This document shows positions 1 through 6,105 of a stretch of DNA of 16,294 nucleotides, one piece after another. The stretch comes from an uncultured Parabacteroides sp. (lineage in GTDB: Bacteria > Bacteroidota > Bacteroidia > Bacteroidales > Tannerellaceae). The first letter of the stretch is position 1. Every line of letters begins with the position of its first letter. Below the pieces are notes generated by a model. It did no database searches, was not told the origin of the DNA, and saw only the letters and a program-made list of their open reading frames with translations. Position numbers and translations under genes: made by a program. The stretch lies in NCBI GenBank assembly GCA_900770835.1, contig CAAGLQ010000032.1, positions 1 to 16,294 on the forward strand. Direction: 5' to 3'.

Positions 1-117
1 AAAGCGGAATATGAATTGGGTTTTGCTGACAAATTTGATACGGTTGTGATCAACGACGATTTGGAAACAGCCAAAGCACAAGCCTTACAGGTCATTCAAG
101 ACTTTTTAGCGAAATAA
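1..117 (+). CDS. gmk: Guanylate kinase, C-terminal end (partial)
   Basis: The window opens inside a gene. The first base is the first base of a codon, and the frame gives 38 residues ending in DFLAK before TAA. The tail contains KAEYE followed by a VVINDDLETAKAQALQVI stretch, the typical C-terminal end of guanylate kinase, where the NDD segment leads into the last helix. The enzyme phosphorylates GMP to GDP in the cytoplasm. The P-loop and GMP-binding parts lie outside the window, so the call rests on the tail and on the neighbour: nadD starts five bases after the stop. The two are probably co-transcribed. Confidence 0.85.
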   Translation, partial: KAEYELGFADKFDTVVINDDLETAKAQALQVIQDFLAK

Positions 118-122
118 CAGCG

Positions 123-683
123 ATGGGGTCGAAGGTTGGTATCTTTAGTGGATCTTTCAATCCGATTCACATTGGTCATCTGGCCTTAGCCAACTGGCTC
201 TGCACTTACGAGGAATTGGACGAGGTGTGGTTTGTCATCACGCCTCATAATCCCTTGAAGCGGAAAGAGCATTTGATGGATGACAACTTACGTTTGGAAA
301 TGGCGCAAGCAGCCATTCAAGGCTATCCTAAATTCAAGGTGAGCGATGTAGAATTCCACCTGCCCCAACCCTCCTACTCCATTGATACCTTACGGGCCTT
401 ACACCAAGCTCATCCTGATAAATCATTTTATTTCATTATCGGAGCAGATAACTGGCAGCTCTTTCCCCGCTGGAAAGCTCATGAAGAGATACTGCGAGAT
501 TACAATCTGTTGATCTATCCCCGCAAAGGTTATACCATTTCTATTCCCGACTCTTGTCCCAATGTCCATACGGCAAACGCCCCTTTATTAGAAATCTCCT
601 CGACCTTTATCCGAGAAGCTCATGCCGAAGGCAAAGATGTACGTTTTTTCCTGCCTGAAGGGGTAAGGCCCTACTTCTATTAA
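123..683 (+). CDS. nadD: Nicotinate-nucleotide adenylyltransferase
   Basis: This cytoplasmic enzyme joins nicotinate mononucleotide and ATP to give deamido-NAD, the penultimate step of NAD synthesis. The 186-residue length is normal for bacterial NadD. The N-terminal nucleotidyltransferase signature is present as GIFSGSFNPIHIGH (residues 6-19), with the HxGH histidines at 16 and 19 that bind ATP phosphates. The C-terminal ISSTFIR signature lies at residues 158-164. The ATG at 123 is the natural start because it puts the beta-strand of the Rossmann fold directly after four residues. The gene follows gmk by five bases, so it is probably read from an upstream promoter. No clear terminator hairpin was seen between its stop and the lysS promoter. 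Confidence 0.96.
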   Translation: MGSKVGIFSGSFNPIHIGHLALANWLCTYEELDEVWFVITPHNPLKRKEHLMDDNLRLEMAQAAIQGYPKFKVSDVEFHLPQPSYSIDTLRALHQAHPDKSFYFIIGADNWQLFPRWKAHEEILRDYNLLIYPRKGYTISIPDSCPNVHTANAPLLEISSTFIREAHAEGKDVRFFLPEGVRPYFY

Positions 684-749
684 CCCCAATCTTGCAAACT
701 TATTCAGCGGGAAACAACCTATTTACCGTTAGACAATCGAAATATTTTG

Positions 750-757
750 TATTTTTG
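750..757 (+). promoter_or_regulatory. Putative lysS promoter, -7 box
   Basis: TATTTTTG matches the Bacteroidota housekeeping -7 consensus TAnnTTTG exactly and lies 26 bases before the lysS ATG, which would give a short leader of about 20 nt. No good TTTG -33 box was found at the usual 19-21 base spacing, so the call rests on the -7 element and its position. Confidence 0.5.
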
Positions 758-783
758 CGCCGATTATACAAAATATTGGCATA

Positions 784-2514
784 ATGAATCTATTAGAACT
801 GAGCGAACAGGAAATCATCCGACGCAATAGCATGAATCAACTGCGTCAAATGGGGATAGAGCCTTATCCCGCAGCCGAGTATGCAACCAACGCATTTTCC
901 AAAGAAATAAGAGCATCTTTCAAAGACGACGACGCACCACGAACCGTGCGTATCGCAGGTCGTATCATGAGCCGACGCATCATGGGCAAGGCCTCTTTCA
1001 TGGAGTTGCAAGACTCAGAGGGCCGCATTCAGGTCTATATCTCACGTGATGATATTTGCCCGGAAGAGAACAAGGATCTTTATAATGTCGTATTCAAGAA
1101 ATTGCTGGATATTGGCGATTTCGTAGGTATTGAGGGATTCGTGTTCCGTACACAGATGGGCGAGATTTCTGTACATGCCCAGACACTGACTGTACTTTCC
1201 AAGTCTTTACGTCCGCTGCCGATCGTAAAATACAAAGATGGTGTGGCTTACGACGGATTCAACGATCCGGAGTTGCGCTACCGTGGTCGTTATATCGACT
1301 TAGTAGTGAACGACGGTGTAAAAGATATTTTCTTGAAGCGCGCCAAGGTGATCAAGACCATGCGTAACGCCTTGGATGAGGCCGGTTACACCGAGGTAGA
1401 GACACCTATCCTGCAATCCATTCCGGGTGGGGCAAGCGCACGTCCGTTTATTACACACCATAACTCATTGGATATTGATCTTTATCTGCGTATCGCCACA
1501 GAGCTCTATTTGAAGCGTCTGATCGTGGGTGGTTTTGAAGGAGTATATGAGATTGGCAAGAACTTCCGTAACGAGGGTATGGACCGTACGCACAACCCGG
1601 AGTTCACCTGCATGGAGCTTTATGTTCAATATAAAGACTACAACTGGATGATGCGTTTCACCGAGCAGCTGTTGGAGCGTATCTGTATCGCAGTGAATGG
1701 TACGAGCGAAAGTGTAGTAGATGGTCAAACTATCAATTTCAAGGCTCCCTACCGTCGCTTACCGATCTTGGAGGCTATCCAGGAGAAAACCGGTTATGAC
1801 TTGACAGGCAAGAGCGAGGAGGAGATCCGTGCCATCTGCAAGGAGTTGAGGATGGAGATCGATGATACGATGGGTAAAGGCAAGTTGATCGACGAGATCT
1901 TCGGTGAGTTCTGCGAAGGCACATTCATCCAGCCGACCTTCATTATTGATTATCCGGTAGAGATGAGCCCGTTGACCAAGATGCACCGTAGCAAACCGGG
2001 CTTGACAGAGCGCTTCGAATTGATGGTCAATGGTAAAGAGTTAGCCAACGCCTATAGCGAGTTAAACGACCCGATTGATCAAGAAGAGCGTTTCAAAGAA
2101 CAATTAAGATTAAGCGAAAAGGGCGATGACGAGGCGATGTTCATCGACCAAGATTTCTTGAAGGCTCTGCAATATGGTATGCCTCCTACGTCAGGTATTG
2201 GTATCGGTATCGACCGTTTAGTGATGTTGATGACCGGCCAGACAACGATTCAGGAGGTTTTGCTTTTCCCGCAAATGCGTCCGGAGAAAACCGTAAAGCG
2301 TGATGCCGCAGAGAAGTACACCGCAATAGGTGTCACTGAAGAATGGGTTCCTGCTTTACAAAAGGCCGGTTTCTTAACCGTAGAGTCGCTGAAAGAGGCC
2401 AACCCGAATAAACTCAGACAAGCTTTGTGCGAACTGAATAAGAAATACAAACTGGAGTTGACCAATCCTTCTGTAGAAGAGATTGAAGGTTGGATCAACA
2501 ATTGTAATCAATAA
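784..2514 (+). CDS. lysS: Lysyl-tRNA synthetase, class II
   Basis: It charges tRNA-Lys with lysine in the cytoplasm. An N-terminal OB-fold anticodon-binding domain (about residues 55-145) precedes the class II catalytic domain. Motif 1 is around VETPILQSIPGGASARPF (205-222), motif 2 is the FRNEGMDRTHNPEF region (261-274), and motif 3 is GIGIGIDRLVML (471-482) followed by LLFPQMRPE. The protein has 576 residues, against roughly 500 for enzymes such as E. coli LysRS. The difference is a C-terminal extension at about 501-576 that looks helical and resembles a helix-hairpin-helix module. Such a tail appears usual in this phylum, so it is a lineage trait and not a fusion artefact (inference). gpsA starts 14 bases downstream, so lysS, gpsA and pgi probably form one transcript from the promoter near 750. 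Confidence 0.97.
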   Translation: MNLLELSEQEIIRRNSMNQLRQMGIEPYPAAEYATNAFSKEIRASFKDDDAPRTVRIAGRIMSRRIMGKASFMELQDSEGRIQVYISRDDICPEENKDLYNVVFKKLLDIGDFVGIEGFVFRTQMGEISVHAQTLTVLSKSLRPLPIVKYKDGVAYDGFNDPELRYRGRYIDLVVNDGVKDIFLKRAKVIKTMRNALDEAGYTEVETPILQSIPGGASARPFITHHNSLDIDLYLRIATELYLKRLIVGGFEGVYEIGKNFRNEGMDRTHNPEFTCMELYVQYKDYNWMMRFTEQLLERICIAVNGTSESVVDGQTINFKAPYRRLPILEAIQEKTGYDLTGKSEEEIRAICKELRMEIDDTMGKGKLIDEIFGEFCEGTFIQPTFIIDYPVEMSPLTKMHRSKPGLTERFELMVNGKELANAYSELNDPIDQEERFKEQLRLSEKGDDEAMFIDQDFLKALQYGMPPTSGIGIGIDRLVMLMTGQTTIQEVLLFPQMRPEKTVKRDAAEKYTAIGVTEEWVPALQKAGFLTVESLKEANPNKLRQALCELNKKYKLELTNPSVEEIEGWINNCNQ

Positions 2515-2528
2515 TAAACCGGCAAATC

Positions 2529-3524
2529 ATGAATTTACCGGGCAAAATCGCAGTCATGGGAGGTGGTAGCTGGGCTACCGCCTTAGCCAAGATTGTGCTT
2601 TCCACACAGGAGAATATCCATTGGTACATGCGTAGGCCGGAGCAAATCGAGGCATTCAAACAGCTGGAACATAACCCCAGTTACCTGACAGCTGTCCGCT
2701 TCGATACCTCCCGCATTCAATTCTATTCCGACATTAACCAGGTCATCGAGGAATCAGATACGCTGATCTTCGCGACCCCCTCTCCTTTCTTGAAGCAGCA
2801 CCTGCAAAAAGTACAAACCTCACTGAAGGAAAAGTTCATTATTTCAGCCATCAAAGGTATTGTACCCGATGAGAATCTGCTGATCACAGACTATTTTACA
2901 CAGTATCATGGCGTACCGGCTTCACAGATCGCGATTATAGGGGGGCCTTGCCATGCCGAGGAGATTGCCTTAGAGCGTCTTTCCTACATCACGTTGGCTT
3001 GTCCCGACTTGGAGCACGCCCAAGCGATCTCTCCGATCTTCCGTAACAACTATCTAAAGAACAGTATCAGCCAAGACGTGGTTGGCATTGAATATGCGGC
3101 CGTTTTGAAGAATGTCTATGCCATTGCCGCCGGTATCTGCCACGGCATGAAGTTTGGAGACAATTTCTTAGCGGTCTTTATCTCCAATGCGATTGATGAG
3201 ATGCGTCGCTTTGTCGATGCGGTTCTGGGATTGGAGCGATCCGTCACCGATTCGGCGTACTTAGGCGATCTATTGGTAACCGCCTACTCTCGATTCAGTC
3301 GCAATCGTACCTTTGGTACCATGATTGGTAAAGGCTACTCCATCAAGACCGCACAAATCGAAATGGAAATGATCGCAGAGGGTTATTACGGAACCAAATG
3401 TATGCATGAGATCAATGAACGGTACAAAGTGAACATGCCGATCCTTGATGCGATGTATAGTATTTTGTACGAACGTCAATCGCCGTTCACAGTGATTCGT
3501 CAATTAACAGAAACGTTTAAATAA
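2529..3524 (+). CDS. gpsA: Glycerol-3-phosphate dehydrogenase [NAD(P)+]
   Basis: It reduces dihydroxyacetone phosphate to sn-glycerol 3-phosphate, the backbone for phospholipid synthesis, in the cytoplasm. At 331 residues it has the usual GpsA length. The N-terminal dinucleotide loop is GGGSWATALA (11-20). GGPCHAEE (138-145) corresponds to the family's SGPsfAxE element. The catalytic lysine is expected at Lys194 in EYAAVLKNVYAIAAGI, and LGDLLVTAYSRFSRNRTFG (245-263) corresponds to the substrate-binding GDL..T...SRNR region. The third glycine of the classical GxGxxG loop is alanine here (W-A-T instead of W-G-T). I believe this is common among Bacteroidota GpsA proteins and does not mean inactivity. 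The gene sits between lysS (14 bases) and pgi (8 bases) and is probably co-transcribed with both. Confidence 0.95.
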   Translation: MNLPGKIAVMGGGSWATALAKIVLSTQENIHWYMRRPEQIEAFKQLEHNPSYLTAVRFDTSRIQFYSDINQVIEESDTLIFATPSPFLKQHLQKVQTSLKEKFIISAIKGIVPDENLLITDYFTQYHGVPASQIAIIGGPCHAEEIALERLSYITLACPDLEHAQAISPIFRNNYLKNSISQDVVGIEYAAVLKNVYAIAAGICHGMKFGDNFLAVFISNAIDEMRRFVDAVLGLERSVTDSAYLGDLLVTAYSRFSRNRTFGTMIGKGYSIKTAQIEMEMIAEGYYGTKCMHEINERYKVNMPILDAMYSILYERQSPFTVIRQLTETFK

Positions 3525-3532
3525 ATAAGAAT

Positions 3533-4876
3533 ATGAAAAACATTGGTTTAAACATTGAGAAGGCCCTGGGTACAGTCTCTAAGGAGCAGGTAAACGCCCT
3601 TGCGCCGAAAGCAATGGAAAGCATTGCGACATTAGAGAATGGTACAGGTGCCGGCAACGACTTCTTGGGTTGGTTGCACCTTCCGACAGCGATCAGCGAG
3701 GCTGAGTTGGCTGAGATCGAGGAAACTGCTAACGCATTGCGTGCTCGTTGCGAGGTAGTGGTAGCAGTCGGTATCGGCGGTAGCTACTTGGGCACTAAGG
3801 CAGTGGTTGAAGCTTTGAACAACAGCTTCGACTGGTTGCAAACTGAGCGTAAGAATCCGGTGATTGTGTATGCCGGCAATAACATTGGCGAGGATTATCT
3901 CTATGAGTTGAGTGCCATGTTGCAGGGTAAGCAATTTGGTATCATCAATATTTCCAAGTCGGGAACGACTACTGAGCCGGCTTTGGCTTTCCGTATCTTG
4001 AAGAAACAATTGGAAGATGCAGTTGGTAAAGAGGAGGCTAAACATCGTATCGTAGCTATCACAGATGCGAAGAAGGGTGCTTTGCGCACTTTGGCTAACC
4101 AAGAGGGTTACAAAACATTCGTGATCCCCGACAACGTAGGTGGTCGTTTCTCTGTCTTGACACCGGTAGGTTTGCTGCCGATCGCTGTAGCAGGTATCAG
4201 CATCCGCGACTTGGTAGCCGGTGCTGTTTCTATGGAGAAGGCTACCGCAGGTGAGGTTCCGTTTGAGGAGAACTTGGCCGCTATCTATGCCGCTACTCGC
4301 AACGCACTCTATCAGAGTGGCAAGAAGATCGAGATCTTGGCTAACTTCCATCCGAAGTTGCACTTCATCGCTGAGTGGTGGAAACAGCTCTACGGCGAGA
4401 GCGAGGGTAAAGATGGCAAGGGTATCTTCCCGGCTTCTGTTGATTTGACAACCGACCTGCACTCTATGGGCCAGTGGATCCAGGATGGCGAGCGTACGAT
4501 CTTCGAGACGGTGATCTCTGTAGAGAAGCCTGATCACGAGGTAGTTGTTCCGACCGACGAGGCAAACTTGGATGGCTTGAACTTCTTGGCTGGCAAGCGT
4601 GTGGATGAGGTCAACAAGATGGCTGAGTTGGGTACGCAGTTGGCACACGTAGATGGTGGCGTGCCTAACCTCAAGATCACGATGCCGGAGGTAAGCGCTT
4701 ACTACATCGGCCAGCTCTTCTACTTCTTCGAGAAGGCTTGCGGTATCAGCGGTTACATCTTGGATGTGAATCCGTTCAACCAACCGGGTGTTGAGGCGTA
4801 CAAGAAAAACATGTTCGCTCTGCTCAACAAGCCGGGTTATGAGGCAGAATCAGAGGCTATCAAAGCAAGACTCTAA
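3533..4876 (+). CDS. pgi: Glucose-6-phosphate isomerase
   Basis: It interconverts glucose 6-phosphate and fructose 6-phosphate in glycolysis and gluconeogenesis. At 447 residues it belongs to the shorter form of Pgi found in Bacillota and Bacteroidota; the E. coli form is about 549. Visible signatures are VGIGGSYLGT (79-88), the SIS-domain phosphate-binding SKSGTTTEP (141-149), GGRFSVLTPVGLLP (203-216), Glu289 in YGESEGK and His310 in DLHSMGQ (both expected in catalysis), and Lys424 in the C-terminal PGVEAYKKNM signature. It starts eight bases after gpsA and ends just before a strong intrinsic terminator, so it is the last gene of the lysS-gpsA-pgi unit. Its codon use is highly biased, as in strongly expressed genes, which leaves a 383-residue open frame on the opposite strand with no coding support. 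Confidence 0.97.
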   Translation: MKNIGLNIEKALGTVSKEQVNALAPKAMESIATLENGTGAGNDFLGWLHLPTAISEAELAEIEETANALRARCEVVVAVGIGGSYLGTKAVVEALNNSFDWLQTERKNPVIVYAGNNIGEDYLYELSAMLQGKQFGIINISKSGTTTEPALAFRILKKQLEDAVGKEEAKHRIVAITDAKKGALRTLANQEGYKTFVIPDNVGGRFSVLTPVGLLPIAVAGISIRDLVAGAVSMEKATAGEVPFEENLAAIYAATRNALYQSGKKIEILANFHPKLHFIAEWWKQLYGESEGKDGKGIFPASVDLTTDLHSMGQWIQDGERTIFETVISVEKPDHEVVVPTDEANLDGLNFLAGKRVDEVNKMAELGTQLAHVDGGVPNLKITMPEVSAYYIGQLFYFFEKACGISGYILDVNPFNQPGVEAYKKNMFALLNKPGYEAESEAIKARL

Positions 4877-4894
4877 TTTCTTTTACCTATAAGT

Positions 4895-4933
4895 TATGAG
4901 GGTGTATCCATTGACACACCCTCATATTTTTTT
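4895..4933 (+). terminator. Intrinsic terminator after pgi
   Basis: TATGAGGGTGT (4895-4905) pairs perfectly with ACACCCTCATA (4916-4926) across a 10-base loop and is followed at once by seven T (4927-4933). This is a textbook rho-independent terminator for the lysS-gpsA-pgi unit, 18 bases after the pgi stop. The following HAD gene therefore needs its own promoter or read-through. Confidence 0.93.
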
Positions 4934-4953
4934 AAATCCTAATTCATTTTGCA

Positions 4954-5679
4954 ATGAGCGACCATTCGCTATCCGAAGCAATCCACCTATACGAGCAAAA
5001 GCACGGCAAACCTTTCCAACCCAAAGCCGTGTTGTTCGACATGGATGGTGTTCTCTATGACTCCATGCGTTTTCACGCCCAATCTTGGCAAGAGGTGGCT
5101 GATCTTCATCACTTGAAAGCAACACCCGAGGATTTCTACATGTTCGAGGGAAGGACCGGCAACAGCACCATCAATGAACTCTTCCTACGTACCTTCGGCA
5201 GAGAAGCCACCGACGAGGAAAAACAAACCATCTACCAAGAGAAAGCCGCTCTTTTCAACCGCTATAATGATGGTTCCCCTATGCGAGGTGCCGCAGAGGT
5301 ATTGGCTACCGTGAAGGCGAAAGGCTGGCAACGTTTAGTTGTTACTGGCAGTGGACAGCATACCCTCATCGACAAACTGAATCACACCTATCCCGGCCAT
5401 TTCCAACGAGAAAAGATGGTTACCGCTTATGATGTGAAATATGGCAAACCGCATCCCGAACCCTATCTCATGGGCTTACAAAAAGCCGGTGCAGCGGCCA
5501 ATGAAGCGATCGTGATCGAGAATGCGCCGATGGGCGTTGAAGCAGGTGTAGCCGCTGGCATCTTTACCATTGCCGTCAATACCGGTCCTCTACCCGATCA
5601 AGTATTATTGGATCGAGGAGCCAACCTTCTTTTCCCGAACATGACGGCTCTGGCCACATTCATTGCCCACAATTTATAA
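4954..5679 (+). CDS. HAD-superfamily phosphatase / phosphoglucomutase-like hydrolase
   Basis: A 241-residue haloacid dehalogenase hydrolase of subfamily I with a helical cap, of the group containing beta-phosphoglucomutase and small sugar-phosphate phosphatases. Motif I is LFDMDGVLYDS (27-37), with Asp29 the expected nucleophile and Asp31 the acid/base. Motif II is Thr131 in VVTGSG, motif III is Lys165 in YGKPHPEPYL, and motif IV is VIENAPMGVEAG (187-198), where Glu189/Asn190 replace the more common acidic pair. About 28 residues precede motif I, longer than usual. The ATG at 4954 is the only good start, because the next Met lies inside motif I. The natural substrate cannot be read from sequence. 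The place after pgi suggests a sugar phosphate, but the terminator at 4895-4933 separates the two genes. Confidence 0.85.
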   Translation: MSDHSLSEAIHLYEQKHGKPFQPKAVLFDMDGVLYDSMRFHAQSWQEVADLHHLKATPEDFYMFEGRTGNSTINELFLRTFGREATDEEKQTIYQEKAALFNRYNDGSPMRGAAEVLATVKAKGWQRLVVTGSGQHTLIDKLNHTYPGHFQREKMVTAYDVKYGKPHPEPYLMGLQKAGAAANEAIVIENAPMGVEAGVAAGIFTIAVNTGPLPDQVLLDRGANLLFPNMTALATFIAHNL

Positions 5680-5755
5680 TCATAATCATCAGGAACTCAT
5701 TCTGATTTATTCTGAGGTTTGCTCTCTGAATAGGAATAACCTCGCAAACATATTT

Positions 5756-5799
5756 CTCCAGTTAGGAAAAAATATTTCGCTAACTGGAGATATTTTTTT
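5756..5799 (+). terminator. Intrinsic terminator after the HAD gene
   Basis: CTCCAGTTAG (5756-5765) and CTAACTGGAG (5780-5789) form a perfect 10-bp stem with a 14-base loop, followed by ATATTTTTTT with seven T at 5793-5799. It lies 77 bases after the HAD stop. The left arm can instead pair with 5787-5806 (see the repeat entry), so the hairpin is part of a larger inverted-repeat structure. Confidence 0.8.
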
Positions 5800-5806
5800 G
5801 CCTAAC
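5761..5806. repeat. Imperfect inverted repeat overlapping the terminator
   Basis: GTTAGGAAAAAATATTTC (5761-5778) is nearly the reverse complement of the stretch at 5787-5806, which ends in TTTTTTTGCCTAAC. The match breaks only at one or two added bases and one mismatch. The unit shares the GTTAG arm with the terminator stem, so the two foldings exclude each other. Confidence 0.6.
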
Positions 5807-5904
5807 TAATGATTCGTTACTTCAGCTCCTTCCCCTAAGAGATGTTAAACCTTCTTTGTCTATTGCATAGACTAATTATTGTTCGTTATTTGCGAACATA
5901 AAAG

Positions 5905-5942
5905 AAACAGTCTTTGGCAACGTTGCAGCAAGGCTGTTTTTA
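5905..5942 (+). terminator. Terminator-like hairpin upstream of the arsD remnant
   Basis: AAACAGTCTT (5905-5914) pairs with AAGGCTGTTT (5930-5939), with one G-T pair, followed by a short T-rich run. The loop contains the 10-bp palindrome GCAACGTTGC (5917-5926). It sits about 55 bases before the arsD ATG, too far from the HAD gene to be its first terminator. It may have ended a gene now lost, or may act as a leader element of the ars transcript. Confidence 0.5.
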
Positions 5943-5997
5943 TTTGACTTGATTGTTTGTATATTTACGAATAATTAATAACCTAAAGTAGAAAGTA

Positions 5998-6105
5998 ATG
6001 AAAAAGATAGAGATTTTCGACCCGGCGATGTGTTGCCCGACAGGTTTGTGTGGAACCAATATCAACCCGGAGTTGATGCGGATAGCGGAAAGCATATTCT
6101 CTTGA
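5998..6105 (+). pseudogene. arsD: ArsD arsenic metallochaperone, N-terminal remnant
   Basis: The ATG at 5998 opens MKKIEIFDPAMCCPTGLCG, the conserved start of ArsD, with Cys12, Cys13 and Cys18. In studied ArsD proteins these are the metalloid site used to hand As(III)/Sb(III) to ArsA. The frame stays ArsD-like through NPELMRIA (residues 23-30), then runs into unrelated codons and stops at 6103-6105 after 35 residues; a full ArsD has about 110-120. From about base 6087 the DNA instead encodes ArsA in another frame, so a deletion removed the rest of arsD, the intergenic gap and the start of arsA. The upstream region has no arsR. A 35-residue peptide with the three cysteines could still be made, but it lacks most of the fold. 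Confidence 0.9.

Larger units (their letters stand above)
5680..5997. other. Gene-free stretch between the HAD gene and the ars remnant
   Basis: These 318 bases hold no convincing reading frame. In order there are: two mutually exclusive short stems (GAGGTT 5714-5719 with AACCTC 5738-5743, and GTTTGC 5717-5722 with GCAAAC 5744-5749), a strong terminator-like hairpin (5756-5799), a perfect small inverted repeat GTCTAT-TGC-ATAGAC (5858-5872), a second small one GTTCG-N7-CGAAC (5881-5897), and another terminator-like hairpin (5905-5942). A weak -7-like TATATTTA lies at 5960-5967, upstream of the arsD ATG. No arsR gene is present, although that regulator usually leads arsDA operons; the small inverted repeats could be leftover operator sites, but nothing proves it. 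Confidence 0.7.

Noticed and set aside
3632..4783. 383-residue open frame antisense to pgi
   Set aside because: It lies fully within pgi on the other strand, has no recognisable domain and arises from the strong codon bias of pgi, which avoids reverse-strand stops.
4895..4933. Riboswitch or leader RNA for the HAD gene
   Set aside because: The hairpin plus T-run is explained fully as the pgi terminator, and no conserved aptamer fold is visible in the remaining 20 bases before the HAD ATG.
6030..6086. ATG at 6030 as the start of a 475-residue ArsA-like protein
   Set aside because: The first 19 codons are arsD DNA read out of frame; the resulting peptide matches neither family and lacks the first P-loop.
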